Of a stretch of DNA of 64,000 nt, positions 42,757 to 51,860 are shown piece after piece; the first letter of the stretch is position 1, and every line of letters begins with the position of its first letter. This DNA comes from Pseudomonas sp. GD04091 (GTDB lineage: Bacteria > Pseudomonadota > Gammaproteobacteria > Pseudomonadales > Pseudomonadaceae): NCBI RefSeq assembly GCF_029836165.1, contig NZ_JAOEBG010000004.1, forward strand, positions 248,001-312,000, written 5' to 3'. The position numbers and the translations under genes are program-made. The notes beneath the pieces are model-generated. The model saw nothing but the letters and a program-made list of their open reading frames with translations. It did no database searches and was not told the DNA's origin.

Positions 42757-43746
42757 TCAGTCTTCTACCCAATCCACGACTTTCACCTCGTCGCCGATGT
42801 AAAACCGCATCAGATCCTGCCCGACCAAGAGCTGGCCTTTGGGCCATTCTTTCTGCGCGCGCGCCTTCAACGCTGCGTCGGTATTGGTTTCATCCTGTGG
42901 GCCTGGACGTGAGATATGGGAGAATACCGCTACTTTGGGGTTAGCCTTGGCAAAGACCATTCCCGCTTCTTCAGGACTGGTATGGTGAGCCCTGTTCGGC
43001 TTGGTCCAGGCCTCGTCGAGGTGGTGAGACGAAATGATACCGACCTCATGTACCAACAGGTCGACGCCTTTGGCGTTATCGATCACCCTTTGGTCATATT
43101 TGGTGTCGCAGGACAGCGTCACCGCACGACCGTTGTACTCAATACGAAACCCATAACTCGGCTTGATCGCTTCGCCATGGTTGACCTCGAAGGCGATGAC
43201 CTTCACGCCGTTCTTGTTGAATATCACGCCCGGGCCTGAAAAGGTGTGTGTGTTTATCTGTTCAGCCGTTGCGCCAACTTCGTTATCAGCCCGGCGGATT
43301 TTCAGGTCTGGCGCCATCATCTCTTTCATTCCGGCGGCCACCGTTTCAATACCGACTGGGCCGTATAACTCAAATGGGGTGATGCGTCGGTTCTGCGGGC
43401 TCGGCAATAAGCTTGTGGCCCATAAGTCAGGCAGGCCGTTGAGATGATCAGAGTGGAAATGGGAAATGAATGTCGCACTCACCTGCCCTAACGGGATGTC
43501 TAACTGGGACAGCCGAATGGCATTGCCGCGTCCTGCATCGAAGACTAGATTCAGCCCGTTGGCCTGCACCAAGGTTGAATAGCCAAAGCGCTTGGCGCTC
43601 AATGTCGGCGTGCCGGTACCGAGCAATGTGACGACGATGTCAGCCGCTTCTGGCTCCAGGCCTGCAGGTGTCTGCGCAAATGCTGCAACGCTGGTCGCCA
43701 TAGGCATAGCGCACGCTACAAGCAAAGAAAAAATCTTGTTTTTCAT
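42757..43746 (-). CDS. secreted metallo-beta-lactamase-fold hydrolase
   Basis: This 329-aa protein has a signal peptide ending near AAFA-QT (about residue 24). It has the zinc motif HFHSDHLNG (about 96-104), a later GRAVTLSCDTKYD block with the bridging Asp, and a distal His in SHISRPG. It has the RNase Z/arylsulfatase-like MBL arrangement, but export makes a periplasmic hydrolase (ester, sulfate or lactone) more likely than an RNase. Substrate not assigned. Confidence 0.75.
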   Translation of the reverse strand: MKNKIFSLLVACAMPMATSVAAFAQTPAGLEPEAADIVVTLLGTGTPTLSAKRFGYSTLVQANGLNLVFDAGRGNAIRLSQLDIPLGQVSATFISHFHSDHLNGLPDLWATSLLPSPQNRRITPFELYGPVGIETVAAGMKEMMAPDLKIRRADNEVGATAEQINTHTFSGPGVIFNKNGVKVIAFEVNHGEAIKPSYGFRIEYNGRAVTLSCDTKYDQRVIDNAKGVDLLVHEVGIISSHHLDEAWTKPNRAHHTSPEEAGMVFAKANPKVAVFSHISRPGPQDETNTDAALKARAQKEWPKGQLLVGQDLMRFYIGDEVKVVDWVED

Positions 43747-44236
43747 TTTATATTCCGCGAGGCGATATATTGATTTTTTAGTTCCAGGCTTTACTGCGTA
43801 TTATAGGCAGGTGCCAATCCCCATCATGTCCTGTCCGCGCACGGCTCAACAACTTGCGTGTTGTCAAATAGGACATGTGGCACTTAGCTAATCTTAGAGC
43901 TGGAGAATTAAAAAGTGCAAATATCTTAACCAGCCAGCGATTTTGGTTATCGCCTGGCAGGCTGGGCTTTCAGTTGTTCTCGCGCATAGGATAAATAAAA
44001 AGCATGCCCGATTAAGCATTATGCATACGGACTGGAAACTACCGTTCTACCCTTACGTCAATGAGCCGACTCGCCGCAGCATCAGGGCTGCCTCAGGGGG
44101 CTTGCCGTCAAGTTTCTTGATGCAGTGAGGCATATTCAGCCTGCTGCTGCGGTGTAGCGCTTGAGCCGCGCGCCCATTGAGCGCGCGGACAAGACAAGCA
44201 GTTACTCACGTACCTTGTCAGTGAGCGCGACCGAAT
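43747..44236. other. 490-bp region with no supported gene
   Basis: Lower-GC sequence lies between the MBL gene start and the end of the proQ-like gene. It includes the promoter area of the MBL gene and a perfect 8-bp hairpin at 44166-44188 (CCGCGCGC/GCGCGCGG). A 61-codon open frame at 43943-44128 has no ribosome site or recognisable product. Possibly a decayed segment. Confidence 0.4.
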
Positions 44237-44749
44237 TCAGTCCGGAGTCTGTTCCGCGGCCGTATCGGCGACGGGAGCAGAGACGCGCTCTTTTGACTTC
44301 GCACGCTTTCGGCGGTCTTGGCTGCGTTGCCGCGATGCCTGCTGCTTAGCATGTAACGCCTGAGCGGCAGTCACAGTGCCGGCTACTTGACCGCTCAAGT
44401 CCAAGCGCGGCGCATTCTCCACCATGCTTGCCCAGTATCGTGCTCCCCGGCACCAGGTCGAGATGCCCAGTTTGAGCTGTTCACGGGTTATGCCGAGCAG
44501 CTCCAGATGCTGTTCGGCATCCTTGAAAATGCCCTCCTTGAGCGGAACCTTGGGGGCCGGATTGACAGGAAAGGCCAATGGAAAATGCTTCTGCAATGGC
44601 CAGATCGCTTCCAGCGCCGGGTCTTGCTCACGAGGCTTCGCCTGTGGGGAAGGCTTTCGCTTGGGGTGGGTCGAGCCACCGGTCTTTGCCTGCTCTTTCT
44701 CAGCCCGCAGGCGGTCACGTAACTCAGCTAGTTGTTCAAAACCCATCAT
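44237..44749 (-). CDS. ProQ/FinO-domain RNA-binding protein
   Basis: This 170-aa protein has a central ProQ/FinO domain (about 45-120), recognisable from IWPLQKHFPLAFP, PLKEGIFKDAEQHL and ITREQLKLGISTWCRGARYW. It is flanked by lysine/arginine-rich N- and C-terminal tails (ASRQRSQDRRKRAKSKER). Members are RNA chaperones that bind structured small RNAs. The two tandem Met codons at the start leave a 1-residue uncertainty. Confidence 0.8.
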   Translation of the reverse strand: MMGFEQLAELRDRLRAEKEQAKTGGSTHPKRKPSPQAKPREQDPALEAIWPLQKHFPLAFPVNPAPKVPLKEGIFKDAEQHLELLGITREQLKLGISTWCRGARYWASMVENAPRLDLSGQVAGTVTAAQALHAKQQASRQRSQDRRKRAKSKERVSAPVADTAAEQTPD

Positions 44750-44893
44750 TCAATTCACTGCTAGAAGTTGATTGCGTGGGGCAAGGATATTCCATGCAGC
44801 CCGTGGAAGCAGCTGAAACAGGACAAATCGCCGCTGTTTTCGTGGCCGCGCGCCCGACGCCACCGCGCTACCGCGCCGCGCTGGCCCAATGCG

Positions 44894-44913
44894 ATAAGCA
44901 AAACCGATAACCG
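44894..44913 (+). promoter_or_regulatory. motif shared by the galT and galB upstream regions (copy 1)
   Basis: ATAAGCAAAACCGATAACCG agrees in 15 of 20 positions with the sequence at 50316-50335 before galB. It lies 134 to 153 bp before the galT ATG. A GalR binding site is the simplest reading; unproven. Confidence 0.4.
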
Positions 44914-45046
44914 CTTAACGATTTCCCGGAGGCGGCCCGCATCGCCCCGGCCTTACAGTCGCCACACGCCGAGACCCGGCAAGGTGTGTCCCCGCAGGTC
45001 CTGCAATCCAGGGATTTCACCATTACAAGAACAAGAGGTGACACGC

Positions 45047-46396
45047 ATGCTCAAGCCTACTGTCGACACAAGTGTCGATGTCAAAGACTGGATCGATAAT
45101 CGCCCTCTCGCAGCCTACCAGTGGTCGATCCTGGCCCTGTGCTTTCTGATTGTCCTGTTCGATGGATTCGACGTGGCCGTCATGGGCTTCATCGCACCGT
45201 CGCTGATGCAGGACTGGGGGTTGTCACGTACAGCCTTCGGCCCGGTCATGAGCGCGGGCATGATCGGTCTTGCGGTCGGCGCACTGACCGCAGGCCCCTA
45301 TGCCGACCGCCTGGGTCGCAAGAAGGTGCTGCTGCTCGCCGTCACCGGGTTCAGCGTGCTCAGCCTGGCCTGTGCGTTTGCCCGCAACCCCTACGAACTT
45401 GCCGTGCTGCGCCTGTTGACCGGCATCGCACTGGGCGCCGCGATGCCGAACTGTACGACGCTCCTGGCCGAGTTCCTGCCCGAGCGTAGTCGCTCGCTGC
45501 TGATCACCATCATGTTCACCGGCTTCAACATGGGCTCTGGGCTGGGCGGATTCCTGGCAGCCTGGCTGATCCCGCAATACGGCTGGCAATCGGTACTGCT
45601 GGCAGGCGGCATCCTGCCGCTGGCTCTGGTGCCGGTGCTGTGGTGGTGGTTGCCCGAGTCGCCGCGTTTTCTCGCCGCTCGCAAGGCGCCTGCAGAGCAG
45701 ATTGCGGCGGTGCTGCGCAAGCTGGGCGGGCATTTCACCGAAGGTACCCGCTTCATCAACAGCGAACCGGCCGTGCAACACAAGGCGCCAGCCCGGCAAT
45801 TGTTCAGCCAGCCCTATCGTCTCGGCACACTGGCACTGTGGCTCACTTACTTCATGGGCCTGCTGGTGATCTATCTGACCATGGGCTGGCTGCCGACGCT
45901 GCTGCGTGATGGCGGCCTGTCCATCGAGCGTGCCGCGACCATCACCGGCATGTTCCAGATCGGCGGTACCGTAGGTGCCATTCTGGTCGGCTGGATCATG
46001 GATCGGCGCAACCCCAATCGCGTCATCGCCGTCGCCTACGCCTTGGGCGGGATGTGCATCGTCGGCCTTGGCGCCCTGAGCCTGGAGTCGAGCCTGCTGA
46101 TCGTCGGCGTCACCCTGGCCGGGTTCTGCATGAGCGGTGCGCAGACCGGCCTGAACGCCTTCGCCCCGGGCTACTACCCCACTGAGTTTCGTGCCACCGG
46201 CGTAAGCTGGATGCTCGGCATCGGCCGCTTCGGCGCCATCTTCGGCTCGCTCATCGGTGGTGCCGTGCTCAGCCTGGGCCTGGGCCTGCCACTGCTGTTC
46301 ACCTTCCTTGGCCTGCCGGCGTTCGTCGCCGCCTTGGCGATCCTGGCCAACGGCCACGCCCGGCGTCGCGCCAACCCGGCGGTTGCCGCGCAATAA
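45047..46396 (+). CDS. galT: gallate transporter (MFS, aromatic acid:H+ symporter)
   Basis: This 449-aa major-facilitator protein of the AAHS type has about 12 hydrophobic segments, the LFDGFDVAVMGF first-helix motif (about 37-48) and the loop GPYADRLGRKKVLL (about 83-96). It is directly followed by gallate dioxygenase and OprD porin genes, as in the P. putida galTAP operon. It would import gallate across the inner membrane. The ATG follows AAGAGGTGA. Confidence 0.88.
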   Translation: MLKPTVDTSVDVKDWIDNRPLAAYQWSILALCFLIVLFDGFDVAVMGFIAPSLMQDWGLSRTAFGPVMSAGMIGLAVGALTAGPYADRLGRKKVLLLAVTGFSVLSLACAFARNPYELAVLRLLTGIALGAAMPNCTTLLAEFLPERSRSLLITIMFTGFNMGSGLGGFLAAWLIPQYGWQSVLLAGGILPLALVPVLWWWLPESPRFLAARKAPAEQIAAVLRKLGGHFTEGTRFINSEPAVQHKAPARQLFSQPYRLGTLALWLTYFMGLLVIYLTMGWLPTLLRDGGLSIERAATITGMFQIGGTVGAILVGWIMDRRNPNRVIAVAYALGGMCIVGLGALSLESSLLIVGVTLAGFCMSGAQTGLNAFAPGYYPTEFRATGVSWMLGIGRFGAIFGSLIGGAVLSLGLGLPLLFTFLGLPAFVAALAILANGHARRRANPAVAAQ

Positions 46397-46417
46397 GCAG
46401 AATCAGAGGACCTTTAC

Positions 46418-47680
46418 ATGGCTCGCATCATTGGCGGCCTGGCCGTCTCCCACACCCCGACCATCGGCTTTGCCGTCGATCACGACAAGCAGAAAGAAGC
46501 CGCTTGGGCGCCGATCTTCCAGAGCTTCGAACCGATCCGTGCATGGCTGCAGGCGAACCAGCCGGATGTGCTGTTCTACATCTTCAACGACCACGTCACT
46601 TCGTTCTTCTTCGATCACTACAGCGCCTTCACCCTGGGTGTCGACGACCAGTACGGCGTGGCCGACGAAGGCGGTAATCCCCGCGACCTGCCACCGGTCG
46701 GCGGGCATGCGGCGCTGTCCCGGCACATCGGCCAGAGCCTGATGGCCGACGAGTTCGACATGAGTTTCTTCCGCGACAAACCGCTGGACCACGGTTTCTT
46801 CTCGCCGATGTCGGCGCTGCTGCCTTGCAACGAGGGTTGGCCAGTACAGATCGTGCCGTTGCAGGTGGGTGTGCTGCAGTTGCCGATCCCCACGGCACGT
46901 CGCTGCTACAACCTGGGCCAGGCCCTGCGCCGGGCCATCGAGAGCTATCCCGAGGACCTCAAGGTAGCCGTCGTCGCCACCGGCGGGGTCTCGCACCAGG
47001 TGCACGGCGAGCGCTGCGGCTTCAACAATCCGCAGTGGGACGCCCAGTTCATCGAACTGCTGGTCAATGACCCGCAGCGGCTGACCGAGATGACCCTGGC
47101 GGAGTACGCCACCATCGGTGGCATGGAGGGCGCGGAGGTGATCACCTGGCTGATCATGCGCGGTGCGCTGTCGGCCAGCGTCAAGCGCAAGCACCAGAGT
47201 TACTACCTGCCATCGATGACCGGCATCGCGACTCTGCTCCTGGAGAACCTCGACCAAGGGCTGCCGGCACCGGTCAATGAACGCCATCGCCAGCACATGC
47301 AGCATCAACTGGCCGGGGTCGAGCAGCTCGAAGGCACCTATCCCTACACCCTCGAGCGCAGCGCCCGGGGCTACCGCCTGAACAAGTTCCTGCACCGTTT
47401 GATCGAACCGCAGTGGCGTCAGCGCTTTCTGGCCGAGCCCGAGGCGTTGTACCAGGAAGCCGGGCTCAGCGAGCAAGAGTGCGACCTGCTGCGGCGCTGC
47501 GACTGGCGCGGGCTGATCCATCACGGCGTGATCTTCTTCGTGCTGGAAAAGCTCGGCGCGGTACTGGGCGTCTCCAACCTGGATATCTATGCCGCGATGC
47601 GTGGCCAGAGCATCGAAGACTTCATGAAAACCCGCAACCAGCAAGTGCGTTACTCAGTGGCAGGCAAAGCTAGCCGCTGA
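46418..47680 (+). CDS. galA: gallate dioxygenase
   Basis: This 420-aa extradiol dioxygenase of the LigAB type has catalytic-domain and small-domain regions fused in one chain. Iron ligands His12 (AVSHTPT) and His59 (FNDHVTS) are in place, with acidic residues in GGMEGAEV (about 234-241) for the third. The C-terminal part (YRLNKFLHRLIEPQWRQRFL) is LigA-like. It cleaves gallate to 4-oxalomesaconate. Its length equals that of the P. putida enzyme. Confidence 0.93.
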   Translation: MARIIGGLAVSHTPTIGFAVDHDKQKEAAWAPIFQSFEPIRAWLQANQPDVLFYIFNDHVTSFFFDHYSAFTLGVDDQYGVADEGGNPRDLPPVGGHAALSRHIGQSLMADEFDMSFFRDKPLDHGFFSPMSALLPCNEGWPVQIVPLQVGVLQLPIPTARRCYNLGQALRRAIESYPEDLKVAVVATGGVSHQVHGERCGFNNPQWDAQFIELLVNDPQRLTEMTLAEYATIGGMEGAEVITWLIMRGALSASVKRKHQSYYLPSMTGIATLLLENLDQGLPAPVNERHRQHMQHQLAGVEQLEGTYPYTLERSARGYRLNKFLHRLIEPQWRQRFLAEPEALYQEAGLSEQECDLLRRCDWRGLIHHGVIFFVLEKLGAVLGVSNLDIYAAMRGQSIEDFMKTRNQQVRYSVAGKASR

Positions 47681-47686
47681 CCGTTT

Positions 47687-47705
47687 CGGGGCCGCACTGG
47701 CCCCG
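47687..47705 (+). terminator. stem-loop between galA and galP
   Basis: CGGGGCC (47687-47693) pairs with GGCCCCG (47699-47705) around GCACT, 6 bp after the galA stop. No run of T; likely partial termination or processing before galP. Confidence 0.5.
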
Positions 47706-47792
47706 TAATTCAACACGATCCCCCTACCCCACCAGCGCTCCCTGGCCGCTGGCAGGCAGCGCTTTGCCCAACAAAAAAGAGAAACAACAACA

Positions 47793-49040
47793 ATGACATC
47801 TCGCAAACTCTACCCCTTCCTCCCAGGGGTCGCTCTGGCTGCCAGCCTGCCCTTGTCGGCAGGTGCAGAAGGCTTTGTCGAAGACACCAAGGCCAACCTG
47901 ACCCTGCGCAACTTCTACATGAACCGTAACTACACGGGCAATGCCAACCAGGGTAAGGCCGCGGAATGGACACAGAGCTTCATCCTCGACCTGAAGTCTG
48001 GTTTCACCCCCGGCGTCGTCGGCTTCGGCGTGGACGTGCTGGGGCTGTACAGCGTCAAGCTCGACGGCGGCAAAGGCACCGCCGGCACGCAGCTGTTGCC
48101 GGTTCACGATGACGGCCGCCCGGCGGATGACTTCGGGCGCACCGCGGTCGCAGCCAAGGTGCGTGTCTCCAGCACCGAACTGAAGGTCGGTGAATGGTCA
48201 CCTACCCTGCCCATCCTGCGTTCCCACGATGGGCGCTCGCTGCCACAGACTTTCCAGGGCGCCCAGTTCACGTCCAACGAAGTGGCCGGCCTCACCCTGT
48301 ATGGCGGCCAATTCCGCCAGAACAGCCCGCGCAACGACGCCAGCATGCAGGACATGAGCCTGTTCAACCGCCCGGCGTTCACTTCCGACCGTTTCGACTT
48401 CGCCGGTGGCGAGTACCGTTTCAACCAGCAGCACACCCTGCTCGGCCTGTGGCACGCGCGGCTGGAAGACATCTATCAGCAAAGCTATTTGCAGCTCCAG
48501 CACCAACTACCCCTCGGCGATTGGGTGCTGAGCGCCAACCTGGGTTACTTCTGGGGCAAGGAAGACGGCAGTGCCAATGCCGGCGAGCTGGACAACCGCA
48601 CCGCGTCCGGGTTGTTTTCCGCACGACTCGGCGGCCATACCGTCTACTTGGGGTTGCAGAAGGTCATGGGCGAGGATGAGTGGTTCCGGGTCAATGGCGC
48701 CAACGGTAGCACGCTGGCCAACGACGCGTTCGGCTCCAGCTACGATAGCGCCAGGGAACGTTCCTGGCAGCTGCGTCATGACTTCAATTTCGTGGTCCTC
48801 GGCATTCCCGGCCTGACCCTGATGAACCGCTATATCCACGGCGACAACGTGCATAACGCCAGTACCCAGGATGGTACCGAATGGGGCCGCGAGACCGAGT
48901 TGGCGTACGTGGTCCAGTCCGGCCCGCTAAAGTCGCTGAACATCAAATGGCACAACTCCAGCCAGCGCCGCAACTGGGGCAGCACCAATAGCTTCGACGA
49001 GAACCGGCTGATCGTGAGCTACCCGATCAACCTGTTGTAA
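47793..49040 (+). CDS. galP: OprD-family outer-membrane porin for gallate
   Basis: This 415-aa protein has a signal peptide (FLPGVALAASLPLSAGA, cleavage near residue 24), OprD-type features (LRNFYMNRNYTG, FTPGVVGFGVDVLGLYSVKLDGG) and barrel strands throughout, ending VSYPINLL. Members of this family carry aromatic acids across the outer membrane. It follows galA by 112 bp, with a stem-loop between them. Confidence 0.85.
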   Translation: MTSRKLYPFLPGVALAASLPLSAGAEGFVEDTKANLTLRNFYMNRNYTGNANQGKAAEWTQSFILDLKSGFTPGVVGFGVDVLGLYSVKLDGGKGTAGTQLLPVHDDGRPADDFGRTAVAAKVRVSSTELKVGEWSPTLPILRSHDGRSLPQTFQGAQFTSNEVAGLTLYGGQFRQNSPRNDASMQDMSLFNRPAFTSDRFDFAGGEYRFNQQHTLLGLWHARLEDIYQQSYLQLQHQLPLGDWVLSANLGYFWGKEDGSANAGELDNRTASGLFSARLGGHTVYLGLQKVMGEDEWFRVNGANGSTLANDAFGSSYDSARERSWQLRHDFNFVVLGIPGLTLMNRYIHGDNVHNASTQDGTEWGRETELAYVVQSGPLKSLNIKWHNSSQRRNWGSTNSFDENRLIVSYPINLL

Positions 49041-49046
49041 GGCAGC

Positions 49047-50252
49047 CTATTCGGCGATCACCTGGCGGATGCACGCCATCAGGGCGGCGGCGGCTGGTGA
49101 GTGCAGGCAGCCGTTACGGCAGGTCAGGCCAATGGCCCGATCCGTGCCGGGCAATGTCAGTGGCAAGCGTTGCAGCTCGCCGCTGGCGAGCTCGTGGGCC
49201 AGTTGATGCTCGGACACCGCTGCCAGCATGTCCGAATGCAGCAACAGGCCACGAATGATCGCCAGGTCCGCGCTTTCGACTACCGGTCGCGGGGCTGACA
49301 GGCCGGCTGCGGCGAAACAGGCATCCAGCTGGCGACGTGCCGGAGAGCCAGAGCGTGGCAATACCCAGCGCGCCTGGCGCACACCGGCGAGGGTCCCCTG
49401 CCCCTGCCCCTGCCCCTGCCCCTGCAACAACGGATGGCCACGCCGCGCCAGCAGCACGATCTGCTCGGTGATCAACGCCTCCCCGCTCAGGTCGCTGGCG
49501 TAATCAGCCGAGCGCAGGGCGCCCAGTACGAAATCCACATCACCGACCCGCAACTCGGTCGCCAGCAAGTCGAACGGGCTTTCGTTGGTGATCACCTGCA
49601 CCAGGGGATGCGCTGCGGTAAAACGCAGGATCGCTTCGGGCAGGATACGCGAGCGCCCCAGCGGCAGCGCCCCCACATGCACCACGCCCTGCAGGCTGCC
49701 ATGCATGGCGCTGAGGTCACTGTCGATGTGGCGCAACTCGTTCAGGGCGCGGCGGATCGGGAACAGGATTTCCTGGCTGGCCGGCGTTGGCTGCAGGCCG
49801 CGCGGGGTGCGCTCGAACAATGGCTGGCCGCAACCGCCCTCGAGCACCTTGAGGGCCGAACTCACCGCCGGCTGGCTGAGGCCAAAATGGCTGGCCACGG
49901 TCTGCATATGGCGGGTTTCGCAGAGTTTGACGAACACTTCCAGCCGGCGCGCCTGAAACAGGTACAGCGGCTCGACGGCCGGGGCGCCCAGTACCCCCGG
50001 CACGCTGTCCAGCTCGGCCAGCACCCGCCGCGCCCTGGGTAGCACGCAGTCGCCGTAATCAGTCAGGCGCATACCGTTGGCGTGGCGCTCGAATAATGGG
50101 GCAGCCAGGCGCGACTCAAAGTCGGCGATCGCCCGGGTGATCACCGACTGTGCCCGAAACAACAGCTCCGAAGCCCGCGAGACGCTGCCTACCTCGGCTA
50201 CACGCACGAAGGCACGGACTTGCATCAGGTTGGGCAATTCCTGCTCGCTCAT
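49047..50252 (-). CDS. galR: LysR-type regulator GalR with two helix-turn-helix domains
   Basis: The 401-aa protein is about 100 residues longer than usual LysR proteins. The extra length is a second LysR-type DNA-binding domain: one at about 8-70 (VSRASELLFRAQSVITRAIADFE) and one at about 100-165 (QTVASHFGLSQPAVSSALKVLE). The substrate-binding domain follows from about 190. At residues 277-286 a (Gln-Gly)5 run is encoded by five CAGGGG units. It is divergent from galB and convergent with galP, as in P. putida, where GalR activates the gal genes with gallate. Confidence 0.88.
   Translation of the reverse strand: MSEQELPNLMQVRAFVRVAEVGSVSRASELLFRAQSVITRAIADFESRLAAPLFERHANGMRLTDYGDCVLPRARRVLAELDSVPGVLGAPAVEPLYLFQARRLEVFVKLCETRHMQTVASHFGLSQPAVSSALKVLEGGCGQPLFERTPRGLQPTPASQEILFPIRRALNELRHIDSDLSAMHGSLQGVVHVGALPLGRSRILPEAILRFTAAHPLVQVITNESPFDLLATELRVGDVDFVLGALRSADYASDLSGEALITEQIVLLARRGHPLLQGQGQGQGQGTLAGVRQARWVLPRSGSPARRQLDACFAAAGLSAPRPVVESADLAIIRGLLLHSDMLAAVSEHQLAHELASGELQRLPLTLPGTDRAIGLTCRNGCLHSPAAAALMACIRQVIAE
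49395..49424 (-). repeat. perfect hexanucleotide tandem repeat inside galR
   Basis: Five exact CCCCTG units on the plus strand (CAGGGG on the coding strand) encode (Gln-Gly)5 in the effector-binding domain. Loss or gain of units would keep frame and change the length of the loop by two residues per unit. Confidence 0.9.
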
Positions 50253-50315
50253 TGGGCACTCCCGACAGTTGGCGCACTATTGTGGCGACTTTGCCCTGTC
50301 CGCTGCCACCCAGCA

Positions 50316-50335
50316 ATAAATAAAACGCATACCCG
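50316..50335 (+). promoter_or_regulatory. motif shared by the galT and galB upstream regions (copy 2)
   Basis: ATAAATAAAACGCATACCCG lies in the 158-bp divergent space between galR and galB, 76 to 95 bp before the galB ATG and 64 to 83 bp before galR. It resembles the sequence at 44894-44913 and may be the GalR site acting on both galB and galR. Confidence 0.4.
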
Positions 50336-50410
50336 AACCAGGCGAACGCATTAGTCCGTGCAGCTCGCCGATGACATCCTGCGGTTCACCCCTCGCAGGA
50401 GCCGAACCCC

Positions 50411-51145
50411 ATGAACGCAGCACAAAAATCCGCCCTGGTGGTCAGCGCCCATTCCGCCGACTTCGTCTGGCGCGCCGGTGGTGCCATCGCGCTCCACGCT
50501 GCGCAGGGCTACGCCGTGCACGTGGTCTGCCTGTCCTTTGGTGAGCGGGGCGAGTCTGCCAAGCTGTGGCGCAAAGGCGATATGACCGAGGCCAAGGTCA
50601 AGGCCGCACGCCGCGACGAAGCCCTGGCTGCCGCCGAGATCCTCGGGGCCAGCGTCGAGTTCTTCGATATCGGCGACTACCCGATGCGAGCCGATCGCGA
50701 AACCCTGTTGCGCCTGGCTGACGTGTACCGCCGGGTGCAGCCTGAGTTCGTCCTCAGCCACTCGCTCAAGGACCCTTACAACTACGACCACCCGCTGGCC
50801 ATGAACCTGGCCCAGGAAGCGCGCATCATCGCCCAGGCCGAAGGCTACAGGCCGGGTGAGCAGATCGTCGGTGCGCCGCCGGTGTACGCGTTCGAGCCGC
50901 ACCAGCCGGAGCAGTGCGAATGGCGGCCGGATACCTTCCTCGACATCACCCCGGTGTGGGACAAGAAGTACGCGGCCATCCAGTGCATGGCCGGCCAGGA
51001 GCATCTGTGGGAGTACTACACCCGCGTCGCCCTGCAGCGCGGCGTGCAGGCCAAGCGCAACGTCGGTATCACCAGTGCCCGCAGCATCGTCTACGCCGAA
51101 GGCCTGCAGAGCGTCTTCCCACGGGTCACGGAGAACCTGGCATGA
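50411..51145 (+). CDS. galB: 4-oxalomesaconate hydratase (PIG-L/LmbE family)
   Basis: This 244-aa protein has the PIG-L-type fold. The metal site starts with His14 and Asp17 in SAHSADF, where deacetylases of this family have AHPDDE. A DYPMR block near 93-97 and a HPLAMNLAQ block follow. GalB hydrates 4-oxalomesaconate to 4-carboxy-4-hydroxy-2-oxoadipate. It overlaps galC by ATGA. Confidence 0.9.
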   Translation: MNAAQKSALVVSAHSADFVWRAGGAIALHAAQGYAVHVVCLSFGERGESAKLWRKGDMTEAKVKAARRDEALAAAEILGASVEFFDIGDYPMRADRETLLRLADVYRRVQPEFVLSHSLKDPYNYDHPLAMNLAQEARIIAQAEGYRPGEQIVGAPPVYAFEPHQPEQCEWRPDTFLDITPVWDKKYAAIQCMAGQEHLWEYYTRVALQRGVQAKRNVGITSARSIVYAEGLQSVFPRVTENLA

Positions 51146-51858
51146 GCGCGTTGATCGGCAAGACCGGTGTCGTGGTGCGCAACATTTCCCGAGCGCCGCA
51201 GGAGGTGGTCCAAGCTCTGGGCCGGCTGGGCGTGGCGACGGTACATGAGGCTCAGGGTCGCAAAGGCTTGCTCGACCATGGCCTGCGCGCGCTCCAGCAA
51301 GGCGTCGCCCAGGCCGGCAATGCAGTGACGGTGCTGGTGGCGCCGGGCGACAACTGGATGTTCCATGTCGCCGTCGAGCAGTGCCGTCCGGGGGACCTGT
51401 TGGTCGTCGCGCCCAGCTCGCCGTGCTGCGACGGCTACTTCGGCGACCTCTTGGCCACCTCGCTGCAGGCCCGCGGTGTGCGCGCCCTGGTGATCGACGC
51501 CGGCGTGCGCGACAGCCAGACCCTGCGCGAGATGGGCTTTGCCGTCTGGTCGCGGGCCATCAATGCGCAAGGCACGGTCAAGGAAGTGCTGGGCTCGGTC
51601 AATCTGCCGCTGCTGTGCGCCGGGCAACTGATCAATGCCGGTGACATCATCGTCGCCGACGATGATGGCGTGGTGGTCGTGCGTCATGCCGAAGCGGCAA
51701 GCGTCCTGCAAGCGGCTACCCAGCGCGCCGACCTGGAAGAACGCAAACGCCTGCGCCTGGCTGCCGGTGAACTGGGCCTGGACATCTACGAGATGCGCCC
51801 GCGCCTGGCCGCCAAGGGACTGCTTTATGTCGACCATCTCACCGACCTGGAGCAGTGA
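51142..51858 (+). CDS. galC: 4-carboxy-4-hydroxy-2-oxoadipate aldolase
   Basis: This 238-aa protein of the RraA/HMG aldolase family has the [22 protein letters not shown] block (about 94-115) and [13 protein letters not shown] (about 119-131), whose Arg and Asp take part in metal and substrate binding. It cleaves CHA to pyruvate and oxaloacetate. Its start overlaps galB by 4 bp, indicating coupled translation. Confidence 0.92.
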   Translation: MSALIGKTGVVVRNISRAPQEVVQALGRLGVATVHEAQGRKGLLDHGLRALQQGVAQAGNAVTVLVAPGDNWMFHVAVEQCRPGDLLVVAPSSPCCDGYFGDLLATSLQARGVRALVIDAGVRDSQTLREMGFAVWSRAINAQGTVKEVLGSVNLPLLCAGQLINAGDIIVADDDGVVVVRHAEAASVLQAATQRADLEERKRLRLAAGELGLDIYEMRPRLAAKGLLYVDHLTDLEQ

Positions 51859-51860
51859 AC

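Noticed and set aside
43943..44128. A 61-codon open frame as a small gene
   Set aside because: No ribosome site, no recognisable features and atypical composition; too weak to call.
44166..44188. Hairpin CCGCGCGC/GCGCGCGG near the end of the proQ-like gene as a terminator
   Set aside because: It lies about 50 bp past the stop and has no T tract on the relevant strand; mentioned only as part of the intergenic region.
49395..49424. The hexamer repeat as a CRISPR-like array
   Set aside because: Units are 6 bp with no spacers and lie within the galR coding frame.
51855..51860. GTG at 51855 as the galD start
   Set aside because: The ATG at 51861 gives the usual N-terminus and better spacing from the preceding purine-rich stretch; the GTG overlaps the galC stop.
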